Shown here in pieces: positions 33,755-44,756 of a DNA stretch of 64,000 nucleotides. The notes beneath the pieces were generated by a model. It did not search any database and had not been told where the DNA came from. It saw only the letters and a program-made list of their open reading frames with translations. Source of the stretch: Rhodoferax sp. TH121 (GTDB lineage: Bacteria > Pseudomonadota > Gammaproteobacteria > Burkholderiales > Burkholderiaceae_C); assembly GCF_002251855.1 (NCBI RefSeq), contig NZ_NOXW01000018.1, positions 150,054 through 214,053 of the forward strand, read 5' to 3'. The position numbers were made by a program, and so were the translations under genes. The number at the start of each line of letters is the position of its first letter. Within the stretch, counting starts at the first letter, position 1.

Positions 33755-35242
33755 TCACGCCAGCTTTTTGCGCAGCAGTTCGTTCACCTGCTGCGGGTTG
33801 GCCTTGCCTTGGCTGGCCTTCATGATTTGGCCGACCAGCGCGTTCAGCGCCTTGTCGTTGCCGGCCTTGAACTCGGCTACGTTCTTTTCGTTCTTGTCGA
33901 TGACCTGCTGCACGATGGCTTCGAGCGCGCCGGTGTCGTTCATTTGTTTGAGGCCCTTGGACGCGATGATGGCATCAACATCCGTGTTACCTTCCCACAG
34001 CGCGTCAAACACCTGCTTGGCAGCGCTGTTGGAAATGGTGCTGTCGGCAATGCGCGTGACCAGTTGCCCCAGAGTTTGCGCAGACACGGGCGATTGCTCG
34101 ATGCCCAGATCTTGGCCATTGAGGCGGCGTGCCAGTTCCCCGGTAATCCAGTTGCTGGCCAGCTTGGCCTGGCCGCTGGCCTTGGCTGCCGCTTCAAAGT
34201 AAGTCGCCAGTGCCAAGCTCTGGGTGAGCTGCGTGGCGTCGTATTCGCTGAGGCCATAACCGGACTGAAATCGGGTTGCCATGTTGCGAGGCAGTTCGGC
34301 CATTTGCGCCCGTACTTCCTGCACCCATTGATCCGAAATACATAGCGGAGGCAGATCTGGGTCGGGGAAGTAGCGGTAGTCCGCTGCGTCTTCCTTGGTA
34401 CGCATGGCGCGTGTCTCGCCCGTGTCGGGGTTGAACAGCACGGTGGCTTGCTGGATTTCGTGGCCGTCTTCGATCTGCTCGATCTGCCAGCGCACTTCAT
34501 AGTCGATGGCCTGCTGCATGAACTTGAAGCTATTCAGGTTCTTGATCTCTCGGCGCGTGCCCAAGGGCTGCCCCGGCTTGCGTACAGATACGTTGGCATC
34601 GCAGCGGAACGAGCCCTCCTGCATGTTGCCGTCGCAGATGCCGATCCAGGTCACGATTTTGTGCAGCTCCTTGGCATAGGCCACGGCCTCTGCGCTGGAG
34701 CGCATGTCGGGCTCGGTCACGATTTCCAGCAGTGGGGTGCCGGCGCGGTTCAGGTCAATGCCGGACTGGCCAATGAAGTCTTCGTGCAGGGACTTGCCCG
34801 CGTCTTCCTCCAGGTGGGCGCGCACCAGGCGCACCGCTTTCTTTTCGTCGCCGAGGAAGAACTCCACGGCGCCACCTTGTACCACCGGAATCTCGAACTG
34901 GCTGATCTGATAGCCCTTGGGCAGGTCGGGGTAGAAGTAGTTCTTGCGCGCAAAGATGCTGCGCGGCGCGATGTGCGCACCAATCGCCAAACCAAACTGG
35001 ATGGCGCGCTCAACCGCGCCCTTGTTCATCACCGGCAGGGTGCCGGGCAGTGCCAGGTCCACGGCGCATGCTTGGGTGTTGGGCTCGGCACCAAAGGCGG
35101 TGCTGGCGCGACTGAAGATCTTGCTGTTGGTGGACAGCTGGGCGTGGGTCTCAAAGCCAATGATGACCTCGTACCCATGCACTAGCGGGCCGGTCGGGCG
35201 GCCCTGTTGTTGTGCTTCAAATGTGTTCACGGTCTCGCTCAT
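33755..35242 (-). CDS. gatB: Asp-tRNA(Asn)/Glu-tRNA(Gln) amidotransferase subunit B
   Basis: This 495-residue subunit of the GatCAB complex converts Glu-tRNA(Gln) and/or Asp-tRNA(Asn) to the amidated form. Motifs: [19 protein letters not shown] at the N-terminus, [17 protein letters not shown], and [14 protein letters not shown]; the YqeY-like tail (about 350-495) binds tRNA. It is the last gene of gatCAB, two bases after gatA. Presence of the complex implies indirect tRNA amidation in this organism. Confidence 0.97.
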   Translation of the reverse strand: MSETVNTFEAQQQGRPTGPLVHGYEVIIGFETHAQLSTNSKIFSRASTAFGAEPNTQACAVDLALPGTLPVMNKGAVERAIQFGLAIGAHIAPRSIFARKNYFYPDLPKGYQISQFEIPVVQGGAVEFFLGDEKKAVRLVRAHLEEDAGKSLHEDFIGQSGIDLNRAGTPLLEIVTEPDMRSSAEAVAYAKELHKIVTWIGICDGNMQEGSFRCDANVSVRKPGQPLGTRREIKNLNSFKFMQQAIDYEVRWQIEQIEDGHEIQQATVLFNPDTGETRAMRTKEDAADYRYFPDPDLPPLCISDQWVQEVRAQMAELPRNMATRFQSGYGLSEYDATQLTQSLALATYFEAAAKASGQAKLASNWITGELARRLNGQDLGIEQSPVSAQTLGQLVTRIADSTISNSAAKQVFDALWEGNTDVDAIIASKGLKQMNDTGALEAIVQQVIDKNEKNVAEFKAGNDKALNALVGQIMKASQGKANPQQVNELLRKKLA

Positions 35243-35244
35243 GG

Positions 35245-36762
35245 TCAGAATCCTGCGGGCTTGGCCAGGTGGTAGTCGGTGGCTTGCTGGAAGCGGTGCG
35301 CGGCGTTGAGAATGCGCGCCTCTTGGCAGTAGTTGCCCAGCAGTTGCATGCCGATGGGCAAGCCCTTGTCGGCTTCTGCACTGGCAAAGCCCACGGGAAT
35401 GCTCATGCCGGGCAGTCCGGCCAGCGAGCCGGACAGCGTGAAGATGTCGGCGAGGTAGTTGGCCACGGGGTCATCGGATTTTTCGCCAATCTTCCAGGCT
35501 ACGGTGGGCGCCACCGGGCCGGCAATCACGTCGCATTCCTTGAACGCATTCTGGAAGTCGTCGGCAATCATGCGGCGGATTTTTTGCGCCTGCAGGTAGT
35601 AGGCGTCGTAGTAGCCATGGCTCAACACATAGGTGCCGATCATGATGCGGCGCTTCACCTCGTCGCCAAAGCCTTCGGCACGCGTTTTCTTGTACATGTC
35701 GGCCAGGTCGCCGTACTCTTTGGCGCGGTGGCCGAACTTCACGCCGTCAAAGCGGCTCAGGTTGCTCGACGCTTCGGCGGGCGCAATGATGTAGTACACC
35801 GGAATGGACAGCTCGGTGCGCGGCAAGGTGATGGGGACCAGCTTGGCGCCCAGTTGCTGGTACTGCTTGAGCGCAGTGTCCACAGTGGCGCGCACATCGG
35901 CACTCAGACCTTCGCCAAAGAACTCCTTTGGTACGCCAATCCGCAGGCCTTCAATGGAGTCGTTGAGTTTGCGCGCAAAATTCTCGGCCGGCACGTCCAG
36001 CGAAGTGGAGTCGCGGTCCGCGTCGGGGCCGCACATGGCGGAGAGCAGCAGGGCGCAATCTTCGGCGCTGCGGGCCATGGGGCCGGCTTGGTCCAAGCTC
36101 GATGCAAAGGCCACCATGCCGTAGCGGGATGCGCGGCCATAAGTGGGTTTGATGCCGGTGATGCCGCAGAAAGACGCGGGCTGGCGGATGGAGCCGCCGG
36201 TGTCCGTGCCCGTGACGGCGGGTGCCAGGCGTGCAGCCACAGCGGCTGCGCTGCCGCCGGACGAGCCGCCCGGAATGCGGTCGGTGTTCCAGGGGTTGCG
36301 CACGGGTACCACAGCCTCTCCACCCATGGCGGCGATGGCGGTGTTTTCGTTGCTGGAGCCCATGGCGAACTCGTCGCAGTTGAGTTTGCCCAAGGTCACG
36401 GCACCCGCTTGCGCCAGTTTGTCGACCACGGTGGCGTCAAACGGCGAGCGGTAGCCCTTGAGCATGCGCGAGCCTGCCGTGGTAGCGAAATCGCGGGTCA
36501 CAAAGATGTCCTTGTGCGCCAGCGGCAGGCCTTCCAGTGCGCCCGCGGTGCCAGCGGCAATGCGTGCATCTGCGGCGCGTGCCTGGCGCAGCGTGGCGTC
36601 TTCGTTCACGTCAACGTAGGCGCCCAAGTTCGTGTGGGTGCGGCCACGTTGCAGGAAGTGCTGGGCGGCTTCGACGGCCGACACCTGCTTGGTCTGCAGT
36701 GCCTGGGTGAGTTCTTGCACCGAAAGGTCGTGCAAGGCAGTGTGGGAGAGGGGAGTCGTCAT
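35245..36762 (-). CDS. gatA: Asp-tRNA(Asn)/Glu-tRNA(Gln) amidotransferase subunit A
   Basis: This 505-residue amidase-signature enzyme releases ammonia from glutamine for GatB. The catalytic triad is visible: Lys in [11 protein letters not shown], cis-Ser in [12 protein letters not shown], and nucleophile Ser in [14 protein letters not shown]. It is the middle gene of gatCAB, 11 bases after gatC. Confidence 0.97.
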   Translation of the reverse strand: MTTPLSHTALHDLSVQELTQALQTKQVSAVEAAQHFLQRGRTHTNLGAYVDVNEDATLRQARAADARIAAGTAGALEGLPLAHKDIFVTRDFATTAGSRMLKGYRSPFDATVVDKLAQAGAVTLGKLNCDEFAMGSSNENTAIAAMGGEAVVPVRNPWNTDRIPGGSSGGSAAAVAARLAPAVTGTDTGGSIRQPASFCGITGIKPTYGRASRYGMVAFASSLDQAGPMARSAEDCALLLSAMCGPDADRDSTSLDVPAENFARKLNDSIEGLRIGVPKEFFGEGLSADVRATVDTALKQYQQLGAKLVPITLPRTELSIPVYYIIAPAEASSNLSRFDGVKFGHRAKEYGDLADMYKKTRAEGFGDEVKRRIMIGTYVLSHGYYDAYYLQAQKIRRMIADDFQNAFKECDVIAGPVAPTVAWKIGEKSDDPVANYLADIFTLSGSLAGLPGMSIPVGFASAEADKGLPIGMQLLGNYCQEARILNAAHRFQQATDYHLAKPAGF

Positions 36763-36773
36763 GGGGCTACGGA

Positions 36774-37073
36774 TTACTCGATGACCTTGGGAACCAGAAA
36801 TAGGCCGCGTTCGACCGCGGGAGCACTTTGCTGGTTGGCTTCGCGCTGGTTGGGCTCTCTGACCGCATCGTCGCGCAGGCGCAGGGCGATGTCCTGGATG
36901 GCTGCGACGGGGTGGGCCAGGGGTTCCACGCCGGTGGTGTCAACGGCCCGCATGGTTTCCACAATGCTGAAAAAATCATTCATTTGGGTTTGCAGGCGCG
37001 CGGTCTCGGCGGGCGCCAGCTCCAGGCGCGCCAAATTGGCGAGGCGGGCGATATCGGAAGATGTCAGGGACAT
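36774..37073 (-). CDS. gatC: Asp-tRNA(Asn)/Glu-tRNA(Gln) amidotransferase subunit C
   Basis: This 99-residue small subunit stabilises GatA. Family features: [19 protein letters not shown] at the N-terminus and the central [19 protein letters not shown]. It is the first gene of the gatCAB operon, divergent from mreB across 202 bp. Confidence 0.95.
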   Translation of the reverse strand: MSLTSSDIARLANLARLELAPAETARLQTQMNDFFSIVETMRAVDTTGVEPLAHPVAAIQDIALRLRDDAVREPNQREANQQSAPAVERGLFLVPKVIE

Positions 37074-37221
37074 GGGTGTAGAAGAGTTGAAACCAAGGGT
37101 AAATCGTGTCTGGACGCAGGCTTTTGCACGAGTTATTCACAGGCGATGGGGTATTATCCTGCCTTTGGTAAAAGTGCCGCGGCAACGCGGAATTTGACGC
37201 CAAACTGACAAACTGAACTGA

Positions 37222-38319
<1,098 letters not shown>

Positions 38320-38340
38320 ACCACACGACCGGACACAGCG

Positions 38341-39261
38341 ATGCCACTCGGTACGCTGGACAGAGATCCTCCCCCCTTCTTCCGTCAGGGCCCTTCGGCC
38401 CTGTCCAAGTTGGCCGTCTGCAGCGCTCTGGCGCTGTTTCTCATGGTGGCAGATGCCCGCTTCAAGGTGATGCAACCCTTGCGCGTGGTCTTGGCCTCTG
38501 CGCTGTACCCGGTGCAGTGGTTGGCCCTGCAGCCAGTTGCCCTGGTGCAGGCGACTGCCACCTACTTCACGACCGTGGCGTCTGCCGAATCGGCGCAAGA
38601 AGAAGCACGCCGAAAACTCAGCCTGCAGTCCCTGCGTGCCAACCAGGTCGAACAACTGGAGCTGGAGAATTTGCGCTTGCGCAAGCTGCTCGATCTCTCG
38701 CCGCGGCTCACAGCACCCGCCAAAGCCGCTCAGGTCTTGTATGACGCTGCGGACCCCTTCACGCGCAAAGTGGTCATCAACAAGGGACTGATGCACCAGC
38801 TGACCTTGGGGTCGCCCGTTCTGGATGAAATGGGGGTCATCGGGCAGGTCACACGGGTGTACCCCGCCATGAGTGAAGTCACCCTGATCACGGACCGCGA
38901 CCATGCAATTCCTGTGTTGAACGCGCGTACCGGGGCCCGCGGGGTCGCATTTGGCGATACATCCACCCACGCCGACGCCCTGGAGCTACGCTACATGGCC
39001 GCGAACGCGGACGTTGCTGTGGGTGACCTGCTGACCACCAGTGGGGTGGACGGTGTCTACCCACCGGGTCTGCCGGTGGCCCGTGTGGAGAAAGTCGAAC
39101 GCCAGGTCGACGCTGTGTTTGCCCGCATTTACTGTGTGCCACTGGCCATGGTATCTGGCACCACCCATGTGCTGGTGCTGGACCCGCTGTCTGACCAGTT
39201 GCCTGCCCGGCCCAGTGCCGATGCTTTGGCGACATCTCCCAAAGGGGCGGGCTTGCGATGA
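38341..39261 (+). CDS. mreC: Rod shape-determining protein MreC
   Basis: This 306-residue protein has one N-terminal membrane segment (about 20-40), a coiled coil (about 75-115) and a periplasmic beta domain, the typical MreC design. It links MreB to the wall-synthesis enzymes. It overlaps mreD by four bases (ATGA), so the two are translationally coupled. Confidence 0.95.
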   Translation: MPLGTLDRDPPPFFRQGPSALSKLAVCSALALFLMVADARFKVMQPLRVVLASALYPVQWLALQPVALVQATATYFTTVASAESAQEEARRKLSLQSLRANQVEQLELENLRLRKLLDLSPRLTAPAKAAQVLYDAADPFTRKVVINKGLMHQLTLGSPVLDEMGVIGQVTRVYPAMSEVTLITDRDHAIPVLNARTGARGVAFGDTSTHADALELRYMAANADVAVGDLLTTSGVDGVYPPGLPVARVEKVERQVDAVFARIYCVPLAMVSGTTHVLVLDPLSDQLPARPSADALATSPKGAGLR

Positions 39262-39788
39262 TCATGCGTCCTGGTCAGCAGCTCTTGCTGCCTGCCAACC
39301 CCCTATTCATTTGGGGAAGTTTGGTGGCGGCACTGCTCCTCAACATGGTCAACAACATGGGCCTGTGGGGTCGTGCAGCCTGGGCGCCGGATGTGCTGGC
39401 AGTCGTACTGGTATTCTGGACCGTGCACCAACCCCTGCGCGTCAGCATCGGTGCAGCCTTTGTCTTCGGACTGTTGATGGATGTGCACCAGGGTGGTTTG
39501 CTGGGTCAGCATGCGATGGCCTATACGGTGCTGAGTTTCCTCGCGATTACCGTGCACCGCCGATTGCTATGGTTTACCGTGCCGTCGCAAGCCGCCCAGG
39601 TGCTCCCCCTGTTTGTGGTGGCCCATGCCCTGGAGTTGTTGCTGCGCTTGCTGGGTGGTGGCACATTCCCGGGGTGGTGGGTGTTGTTGGCGCCAGTGTT
39701 GGAGGCCGCCCTGTGGCCGGTGGCCAGCATCGTGCTGTTGGCCCCGCAACGCCGCGCGCCCGACCCGGACGCCAACCGACCTCTGTAG
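39258..39788 (+). CDS. mreD: Rod shape-determining protein MreD
   Basis: This 176-residue integral membrane protein has five or six hydrophobic segments and the MreD-like N-terminus (FIWGSLVAALLLNM, APDVLAVVLVFWTV). It completes the MreBCD elongasome core. The ATG at 39258 overlaps the mreC stop; a second ATG two codons in is possible. Confidence 0.93.
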   Translation: MIMRPGQQLLLPANPLFIWGSLVAALLLNMVNNMGLWGRAAWAPDVLAVVLVFWTVHQPLRVSIGAAFVFGLLMDVHQGGLLGQHAMAYTVLSFLAITVHRRLLWFTVPSQAAQVLPLFVVAHALELLLRLLGGGTFPGWWVLLAPVLEAALWPVASIVLLAPQRRAPDPDANRPL

Positions 39789-39801
39789 AGATGGCCCCCG
39801 C

Positions 39802-39876
39802 GCTCTTCGCCTTGCGTAATTCGCTGCCCCCCAAGGGGGCGTGCACGCCTTGGGGCGGCCCGGCGGCGCGCCATTG
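39802..39876 (-). repeat. GC-rich repeat family 2, copy upstream of mrdA
   Basis: In minus-strand orientation: GCCGCCGGGCCGCCCCAAGG, CGTGCACGCCCCC, TTGGGGGGCAGCG. It occupies the mreD-mrdA gap and ends three bases before the mrdA start codon. Confidence 0.8.
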
Positions 39877-39879
39877 CGC

Positions 39880-41835
39880 ATGACGGAGCTGCGCAATGTC
39901 CAGGCCGACTTGGCCCGTTTTCGCACCCGTGTGTTCGTGGTCAGCGTGGTGGTGGTGTGCTGCTTTCTGCTGCTGGCCTTGCGTGTGGCGTATTTACAGG
40001 TGGTGCGCCATGATGACTTGCGTGCCCAGGCCGAGAGCAACCGCACCTCCATCGTGCCCATCGTGCCCAACCGCGGGCTAATCGAGGACCGCAACGGTGT
40101 GGTGCTGGCCACCAATTACTCGGCGTACACGTTGGAGGTCACGCCTTCCAAGACCGGTGGTGTTGAAAAAACCATCGACGAACTGGCCAGCGTGATTGAC
40201 ATCACCCCGCGTGACCGGCGCCGTTTCAAGAAGCTCATGGAGGAGTCCAAGAACTTCGAGTCCCTGCCCATCCGTACCCGCCTGACCGATGCCGAGGTCG
40301 CCCGTTTTGCGGCGCAGCGGTTCCGGTTTCCCGGCGTGGAGATCAAGGCGCGCCTGTTTCGCAGCTATCCGTATGGCGAACTGGCCAGTCACGTGATCGG
40401 CTACATCGGGCGCATCAACCAGTCCGAGAAAGAAAAGATCGAAGACAGCGAGGACCAGGCGAACTACCGGGGGACCGAGTACATCGGCAAGCTGGGCGTG
40501 GAGCAGAGCTTTGAGTCCACCCTGCATGGTGTGACTGGGGTGGAGCGTATTGAGACATCGGCCGGCGGGCGCGCGGTGCGCAAGCTCGCCAGCAATCCGT
40601 CCACGCCGGGCAATGTGGTGGTGCTGTCCATCGACATCAAGCTGCAGAAGCTGATCGAAGACATGTTTGGCAGTCGCCGCGGTGCCTTGGTGGCGCTGGA
40701 CCCCAAAACGGGGGAGGTGCTGGCCTTTGTCAGCAAACCCACGTTTGACTCCAACCTGTTTGTCGAAGGCATAGACCAGGAAAACTGGCAAATGCTCAAC
40801 GAGTCCATCGACAAGCCCTTGCTCAACCGCGCGCTGCGCGGCACCTATCCGCCAGGCTCCACTTACAAGCCTTTCATGGCGCTGGCTGCGCTGGAGACGG
40901 GTGCGCGCACGCCGCAGACCCTGATCAATGACCCCGGCTTTTACATGTTCGGCGGCAACCGGTTTGGCAGCCCAGAAAACGAAAAGGGCGGCATCATGGA
41001 CATGCGCCGAGCCATCGTGGAGTCCAGCAACGTCTATTTCTACTCCCTGGCCAATGAGCTTGGGGTAGACACGATGCACGACTTCATGAAGCCCCTGGGC
41101 TTTGGCCAGCACACCGGCATCGACATCCACGGCGAAGTGCGCGGCGTGCTGCCCAGCCAGGAGTGGAAGCGCAAGTACTACAAGCGTCCCGAGCAGCAAA
41201 AGTGGTACGCCGGTGAAACGATCTCGCTGGGCATTGGCCAGGGCTACAACAGCTTCACCATGCTTCAGCTGGCACAGGCCGTGGCCACCGTGGCCAACAA
41301 CGGGGTGAAACACAAGCCGCAACTGGTTATCGCCACCCAGGACGCAACCACCCGCATACGGACTCCGCTTCCCCCAGAGCCGCCGGTGGACCTGGGCTAC
41401 AAGCCCGAGAACGTGGCGGTGATCCGTGACGCCATGGTTGGGGTCACGCAAGGCGGAACCGGCACCCGTGTGTTTGCAGGTGCGGGCTATGTGAGCGGTG
41501 GTAAAACCGGCACGGCGCAGGCCGTGAGTCTGGGCAAAAACCAGAAGTACAACGCATCGGCCATGGAGGAGCATCAGCGCGACCACTCGCTGTATGTGGC
41601 GTTTGCCCCGGCGGCAGACCCCAAGATTGCATTGGCGGTGATTGTGGAGAACGCCGGCTTTGGCTCCGCTTCGGCTGCACCGATTGCGCGCCGCGCCTTC
41701 GACTACTGGTTGATGGGCCAGTACCCTAGCGAGGAAGACCTGGCTGCCGTGAGCAAAGGCCAGGCCACAGCCCCCATCGGCAAGCCCCGCGTGGCGGCCG
41801 ATCTGCCCTGGCCGCCGGTGGCCCCGGCGCGCTGA
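39880..41835 (+). CDS. mrdA: Penicillin-binding protein 2 (elongasome transpeptidase)
   Basis: This 651-residue protein has an N-terminal anchor (about 20-40), a non-catalytic PBP dimer domain, and a transpeptidase domain. Active-site S327 lies in GSTYKPF, with SSN in VESSNVYFYS and KTG in SGGKTGTAQA. It crosslinks lateral peptidoglycan with RodA. The ATG at 39880 fits the family start; a longer in-frame reading would come from the repeat and lacks any ribosome site. No rodA follows: the next gene converges from the minus strand. Confidence 0.96.
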   Translation: MTELRNVQADLARFRTRVFVVSVVVVCCFLLLALRVAYLQVVRHDDLRAQAESNRTSIVPIVPNRGLIEDRNGVVLATNYSAYTLEVTPSKTGGVEKTIDELASVIDITPRDRRRFKKLMEESKNFESLPIRTRLTDAEVARFAAQRFRFPGVEIKARLFRSYPYGELASHVIGYIGRINQSEKEKIEDSEDQANYRGTEYIGKLGVEQSFESTLHGVTGVERIETSAGGRAVRKLASNPSTPGNVVVLSIDIKLQKLIEDMFGSRRGALVALDPKTGEVLAFVSKPTFDSNLFVEGIDQENWQMLNESIDKPLLNRALRGTYPPGSTYKPFMALAALETGARTPQTLINDPGFYMFGGNRFGSPENEKGGIMDMRRAIVESSNVYFYSLANELGVDTMHDFMKPLGFGQHTGIDIHGEVRGVLPSQEWKRKYYKRPEQQKWYAGETISLGIGQGYNSFTMLQLAQAVATVANNGVKHKPQLVIATQDATTRIRTPLPPEPPVDLGYKPENVAVIRDAMVGVTQGGTGTRVFAGAGYVSGGKTGTAQAVSLGKNQKYNASAMEEHQRDHSLYVAFAPAADPKIALAVIVENAGFGSASAAPIARRAFDYWLMGQYPSEEDLAAVSKGQATAPIGKPRVAADLPWPPVAPAR

Positions 41836-41845
41836 GCGCCGTGGC

Positions 41846-42610
41846 CTAAAGGCCGCGCAAGAATGCGTCGTAGCCGGTCTTGAGGATCAAAGCCGACACC
41901 ACCACGATAAACATGGTGCGCACAAAGCCCGTACCGTGCTTGAGTGCCAAGTGGGTCCCGGCCAGGCTACCTACAACATTGGCCACCGCCATCACCACCA
42001 CAAAGTGCCACCAAACATGGCCCTTAAGCGTGAACAGGATGAGCGCTGCGAAGTTGGAGGCGGTGTTGAGCAGCTTAGCGCTGGCCGAGGCATTGAGAAA
42101 ATCGTAGCCCAGCACCCGCACCAGCAGGAAGACAAAAAAGCTGCCGGTACCCGGCCCAAAAAAGCCGTCGTAAAACCCGATGGTGGCACCAATCGCACAG
42201 GCCACCATTGTCTCGTGCTGTCCGGCAAAACGCGGGGTGTGGTGGCGACCCAGGTCTTTCTTGGCCAGGGTGTAGGCCAGCACCAACACCAGCACCACGG
42301 GCAGGGCCTTGCGCAGATGCTCTGGCGATACCACCGTGACCAGCCAGGCCCCGCCCAGCGAGGCCAGAAAACACACGGCGGCGGCAGGTGCAATAGCGTG
42401 CCACTGCATGTGCACACGGCGCTGGTACTGCACGGTGGCAAAGGCGGTGCCCCAGACCGAGGCGCCCTTGTTGGTGCCGAACAGGGTGGCGGGGTGCGCG
42501 TTGGGGAAGGTGGCGAACAGGGCGGGCGTCAGAATCAGGCCGCCGCCGCCCACAATCGCATCGACAAAACCGGCCAGCAGCGAGGCCAGCGTCACAACAA
42601 TCATTTCCAT
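41846..42610 (-). CDS. TauE/SafE (TSUP) family membrane permease
   Basis: This 254-residue protein has seven or eight hydrophobic segments and the duplicated TSUP motif GFVDAIVGGGGLILTPAL and FYDGFFGPGTGSFFVF. The family exports sulfite, sulfoacetate or related organic anions. The substrate is unknown and there are no sulfur-metabolism neighbours. It converges on mrdA with 10 bases between stops. Confidence 0.9.
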   Translation of the reverse strand: MEMIVVTLASLLAGFVDAIVGGGGLILTPALFATFPNAHPATLFGTNKGASVWGTAFATVQYQRRVHMQWHAIAPAAAVCFLASLGGAWLVTVVSPEHLRKALPVVLVLVLAYTLAKKDLGRHHTPRFAGQHETMVACAIGATIGFYDGFFGPGTGSFFVFLLVRVLGYDFLNASASAKLLNTASNFAALILFTLKGHVWWHFVVVMAVANVVGSLAGTHLALKHGTGFVRTMFIVVVSALILKTGYDAFLRGL

Positions 42611-42640
42611 GGGGCCATTGTCGCATCCGGCCTGGCGCTC

Positions 42641-42697
42641 AATTTGCTATGAATTTAGGAGCTGTTGGCGCAGATTTTATGAACCTTGGAGGCCCCA
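42641..42697 (-). repeat. Interspersed repeat family 1, copy before the TSUP gene
   Basis: Minus-strand reading: GGCCTCCAAGGTTCATAAAA, TCTGCGCCAACAGCTCCTAA, ATTCATAGC. It is a diverged copy in the gap between the TSUP and GMC genes. Confidence 0.65.
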
Positions 42698-42706
42698 AAG
42701 GCAAAA

Positions 42707-42733
42707 AAAAGCACCGGCAACGCCGGTGCTTTT
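42707..42733. terminator. Rho-independent terminator downstream of the GMC gene
   Basis: AAAA-GCACCGGC (42711-42718) pairs with GCCGGTGC-TTTT (42722-42733) over an AAC loop. On the minus strand it is followed by an eight-U run, closing the GMC transcript or the candidate RNA upstream of it. Confidence 0.92.
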
Positions 42734-42895
42734 GTAAATCTGCATCGTGGTGTGCAGGGTTTGTTGTTGGTTTTAGCCGTCTCCTCGGCGTCGTTTCAAG
42801 CTTGGTCTTGCTAGACCTCGCAGTTGCTGTCAGGTCTGCGTTGCTATGCACTGTAGCCGTCCAGCGGAGCCTGCGGCATCGGGACAAACCCTCTA
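42734..42895 (-). ncRNA. Candidate structured RNA between the GMC gene and its terminator
   Basis: This non-coding stretch separates the GMC stop (42901) from the terminator (42707-42733). On the minus strand it shows local hairpins GTCC...GGAC, AGACCT...AGGTCT and CTGCA...TGCAG. No convincing gene reads through it. It could be a 3'UTR-derived or independent small RNA, or just a long 3' untranslated region; no promoter was recognised. Confidence 0.3.
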
Positions 42896-42900
42896 GCGCT

Positions 42901-44607
42901 TTAGGGGGCCGCATCCTCCGCAATCCATTGCGCTGCCTTCTCGGCAATCATCAGGGTGGGCGAGTTGGTGTTGCCGCTGGTGATGAGCGGCATCACACCG
43001 GCGTCCACCACGCGCAGGCCGGCCACGCCACGTACTTGCAGTCGGCTGTTGACCACCGCGCTGGCGTCATCGTCCCGGCCCATCTTGGTGGTGCCAACGG
43101 GGTGGAAGATGGTGGTGGCAATGTCTCCGGCCAGTTGGGCCAGCTCGGCATCGCTCTGGAACTGCGTGCCGGGTTTGTATTCCTCGGGTTGGTACTTGGC
43201 CAGCGCGGGCTGGGCCACGATGTTGCGTGTCACACGCAGCGAGTCGGCGGCAATCTTGCGGTCTGCGTCGGTGCTCAGGTAGTTGGGCGCAATCGCGGGG
43301 GCGTCTTTGAAGTCGTTGGTCTTGATCTGCACCGTGCCACGGCTGGTGGGGTTGAGGTTGCAGACGCTGGCGGTGAAGGCATTGAAGGTGTGCAGGGGCT
43401 GGCCAAACGCATCCAGGCTCAGCGGCTGCACGTGGTACTCCAGGTTGGGGTGGGGCTGGCTGGCGTCGCTGCGCGTGAAGGCGCCGAGCTGGCTGGGCGC
43501 CATGCTCATTGGGCCGCTGCGTTGGAGCGCGTACTCCAGACCGATCTTGGCCTTGCCCCAGAGGCTGTTGGCCTGGGTGTTGAGTGTGGGCGTATTCTTG
43601 ACCTTGAAAACCGCACGGATCTGCAGGTGGTCCTGCAGGTTGGCGCCCACGCCAGGGGTGTCTTGGAGCACAGGCACGCCACGCGCCTGCAGCAGTGCTG
43701 CCGGGCCCAGGCCCGAGAGCTGCAGGATCTGTGGGCTGGCCACAGCGCCCGCGCACAGCAGCACCTCGGCGCGGGCCGTGGCCGTCACTAGCTCGCGGCC
43801 ATCCCACACCTGCACGCCGGTGCAGCGCAGGCCTGCCCCCTCGGCTTGCGGCTCCACCACCAGTTTGGCCACCTGGGCGCTGGTCCACAGCTCAAAGTTG
43901 GGGCGGGCGTAACACATGGGGCGCAAAAAGGCCTTGGCCGTGTTCCAGCGCCAGCCGGCCTTCTGGTTCACCTCGAAGTAGCCCACGCCCTCGTTGTTGC
44001 CGCGGTTGAAATCGTCGGTGGCGGGGATGCCGGCTTGGGTCGCAGCCTGCGCAAACGCGTCCAGCACATCCCAGCGCAGGCGCTGCTTCTCAACGCGCCA
44101 CTCGCCACCGGCCTGGTGGTGGCGCAGCACGCGGCGGTAGTCGGTGCCGCTGTCGTGCAGCAACGGAGACGGGGTGCCGCGAGCACCATGCATCGCGTCG
44201 GCGCCCTTGTAATGGTCTTCGTGCAGCTTGAAATAGGGCAGGCTGTTTTCCCAGGTCCAGTTGGCGTCGCCGGTTAGCTGGGCCCACTGGTCGTAGTCGC
44301 GTGCCTGGCCGCGCATATAGATCATGCCGTTGATACTGGAGCAGCCGCCCAGGGTCTTGCCGCGTGGGTAGCGCAAGCTGCGGCCGTTCAGGCCCGCCTC
44401 GGCTTCGGTGTTGAACAGCCAGTCGGTGCGCGGGTTGCCGATGCAATGCAGATACCCCACCGGGATATGGATCCAGTGGTAATCGTCCTTGCGGCCCGCC
44501 TCGATCAGCAGCACGCGTTTGGAGGCATTGGCACTCAGGCGGTTGGCCAGCAGACAGCCGGCCGTGCCAGCGCCAATGATGATGTAGTCGAAGGTGGTGT
44601 CGCTCAT
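42901..44607 (-). CDS. GMC-family FAD oxidoreductase (alcohol/choline dehydrogenase-like)
   Basis: This 568-residue flavoprotein oxidises an alcohol. The FAD-binding motif is IIIGAGTAGCLLANRLS at the N-terminus, followed by GMC signature 1 (RGKTLGGCSSINGMIYMRG), signature 2 (GAVASPQILQLSGLGP), and the catalytic-His region TIFHPVGTTKMG. The preferred substrate is not evident: no betaine-aldehyde dehydrogenase or sugar partner is adjacent. There is no signal peptide. Confidence 0.92.
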   Translation of the reverse strand: MSDTTFDYIIIGAGTAGCLLANRLSANASKRVLLIEAGRKDDYHWIHIPVGYLHCIGNPRTDWLFNTEAEAGLNGRSLRYPRGKTLGGCSSINGMIYMRGQARDYDQWAQLTGDANWTWENSLPYFKLHEDHYKGADAMHGARGTPSPLLHDSGTDYRRVLRHHQAGGEWRVEKQRLRWDVLDAFAQAATQAGIPATDDFNRGNNEGVGYFEVNQKAGWRWNTAKAFLRPMCYARPNFELWTSAQVAKLVVEPQAEGAGLRCTGVQVWDGRELVTATARAEVLLCAGAVASPQILQLSGLGPAALLQARGVPVLQDTPGVGANLQDHLQIRAVFKVKNTPTLNTQANSLWGKAKIGLEYALQRSGPMSMAPSQLGAFTRSDASQPHPNLEYHVQPLSLDAFGQPLHTFNAFTASVCNLNPTSRGTVQIKTNDFKDAPAIAPNYLSTDADRKIAADSLRVTRNIVAQPALAKYQPEEYKPGTQFQSDAELAQLAGDIATTIFHPVGTTKMGRDDDASAVVNSRLQVRGVAGLRVVDAGVMPLITSGNTNSPTLMIAEKAAQWIAEDAAP

Positions 44608-44756
44608 ACCCCATGGTAATCACGGAATCCTCGCGCAAACTGACGGGGTTTCCCCGGTGGGTCTCTGTCTTGCAACGGCAGTCGGCCGCTGGCACCGATG
44701 GAAGGGGCATGTCTTGCGGGTACCATGCGCAACTTACCCACTTACTGATTTCCCCT

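Noticed and set aside
37133..37141. TTATTCACA, a perfect match to the DnaA-box consensus, in the gatC-mreB gap
   Set aside because: It is a single site; about one match is expected by chance in 64 kb of this composition, and no origin-like AT-rich region or box cluster is present.
37124..37157. TTGCAC and TATTAT as an mreB promoter
   Set aside because: The spacer would be 22 bp, too long for a sigma-70 promoter; no better pair was found.
35212..37197. 661-residue open frame opposite gatA and gatC
   Set aside because: It mirrors the high-GC third-position pattern of the real gatCAB genes, has no ribosome site, and its composition (H/G/R/V-rich) is typical of shadow frames.
42649..43791. 380-residue open frame opposite the GMC gene, starting in a repeat
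   Set aside because: Most of it is antisense to the conserved GMC gene; the remainder runs through a terminator and non-coding sequence.
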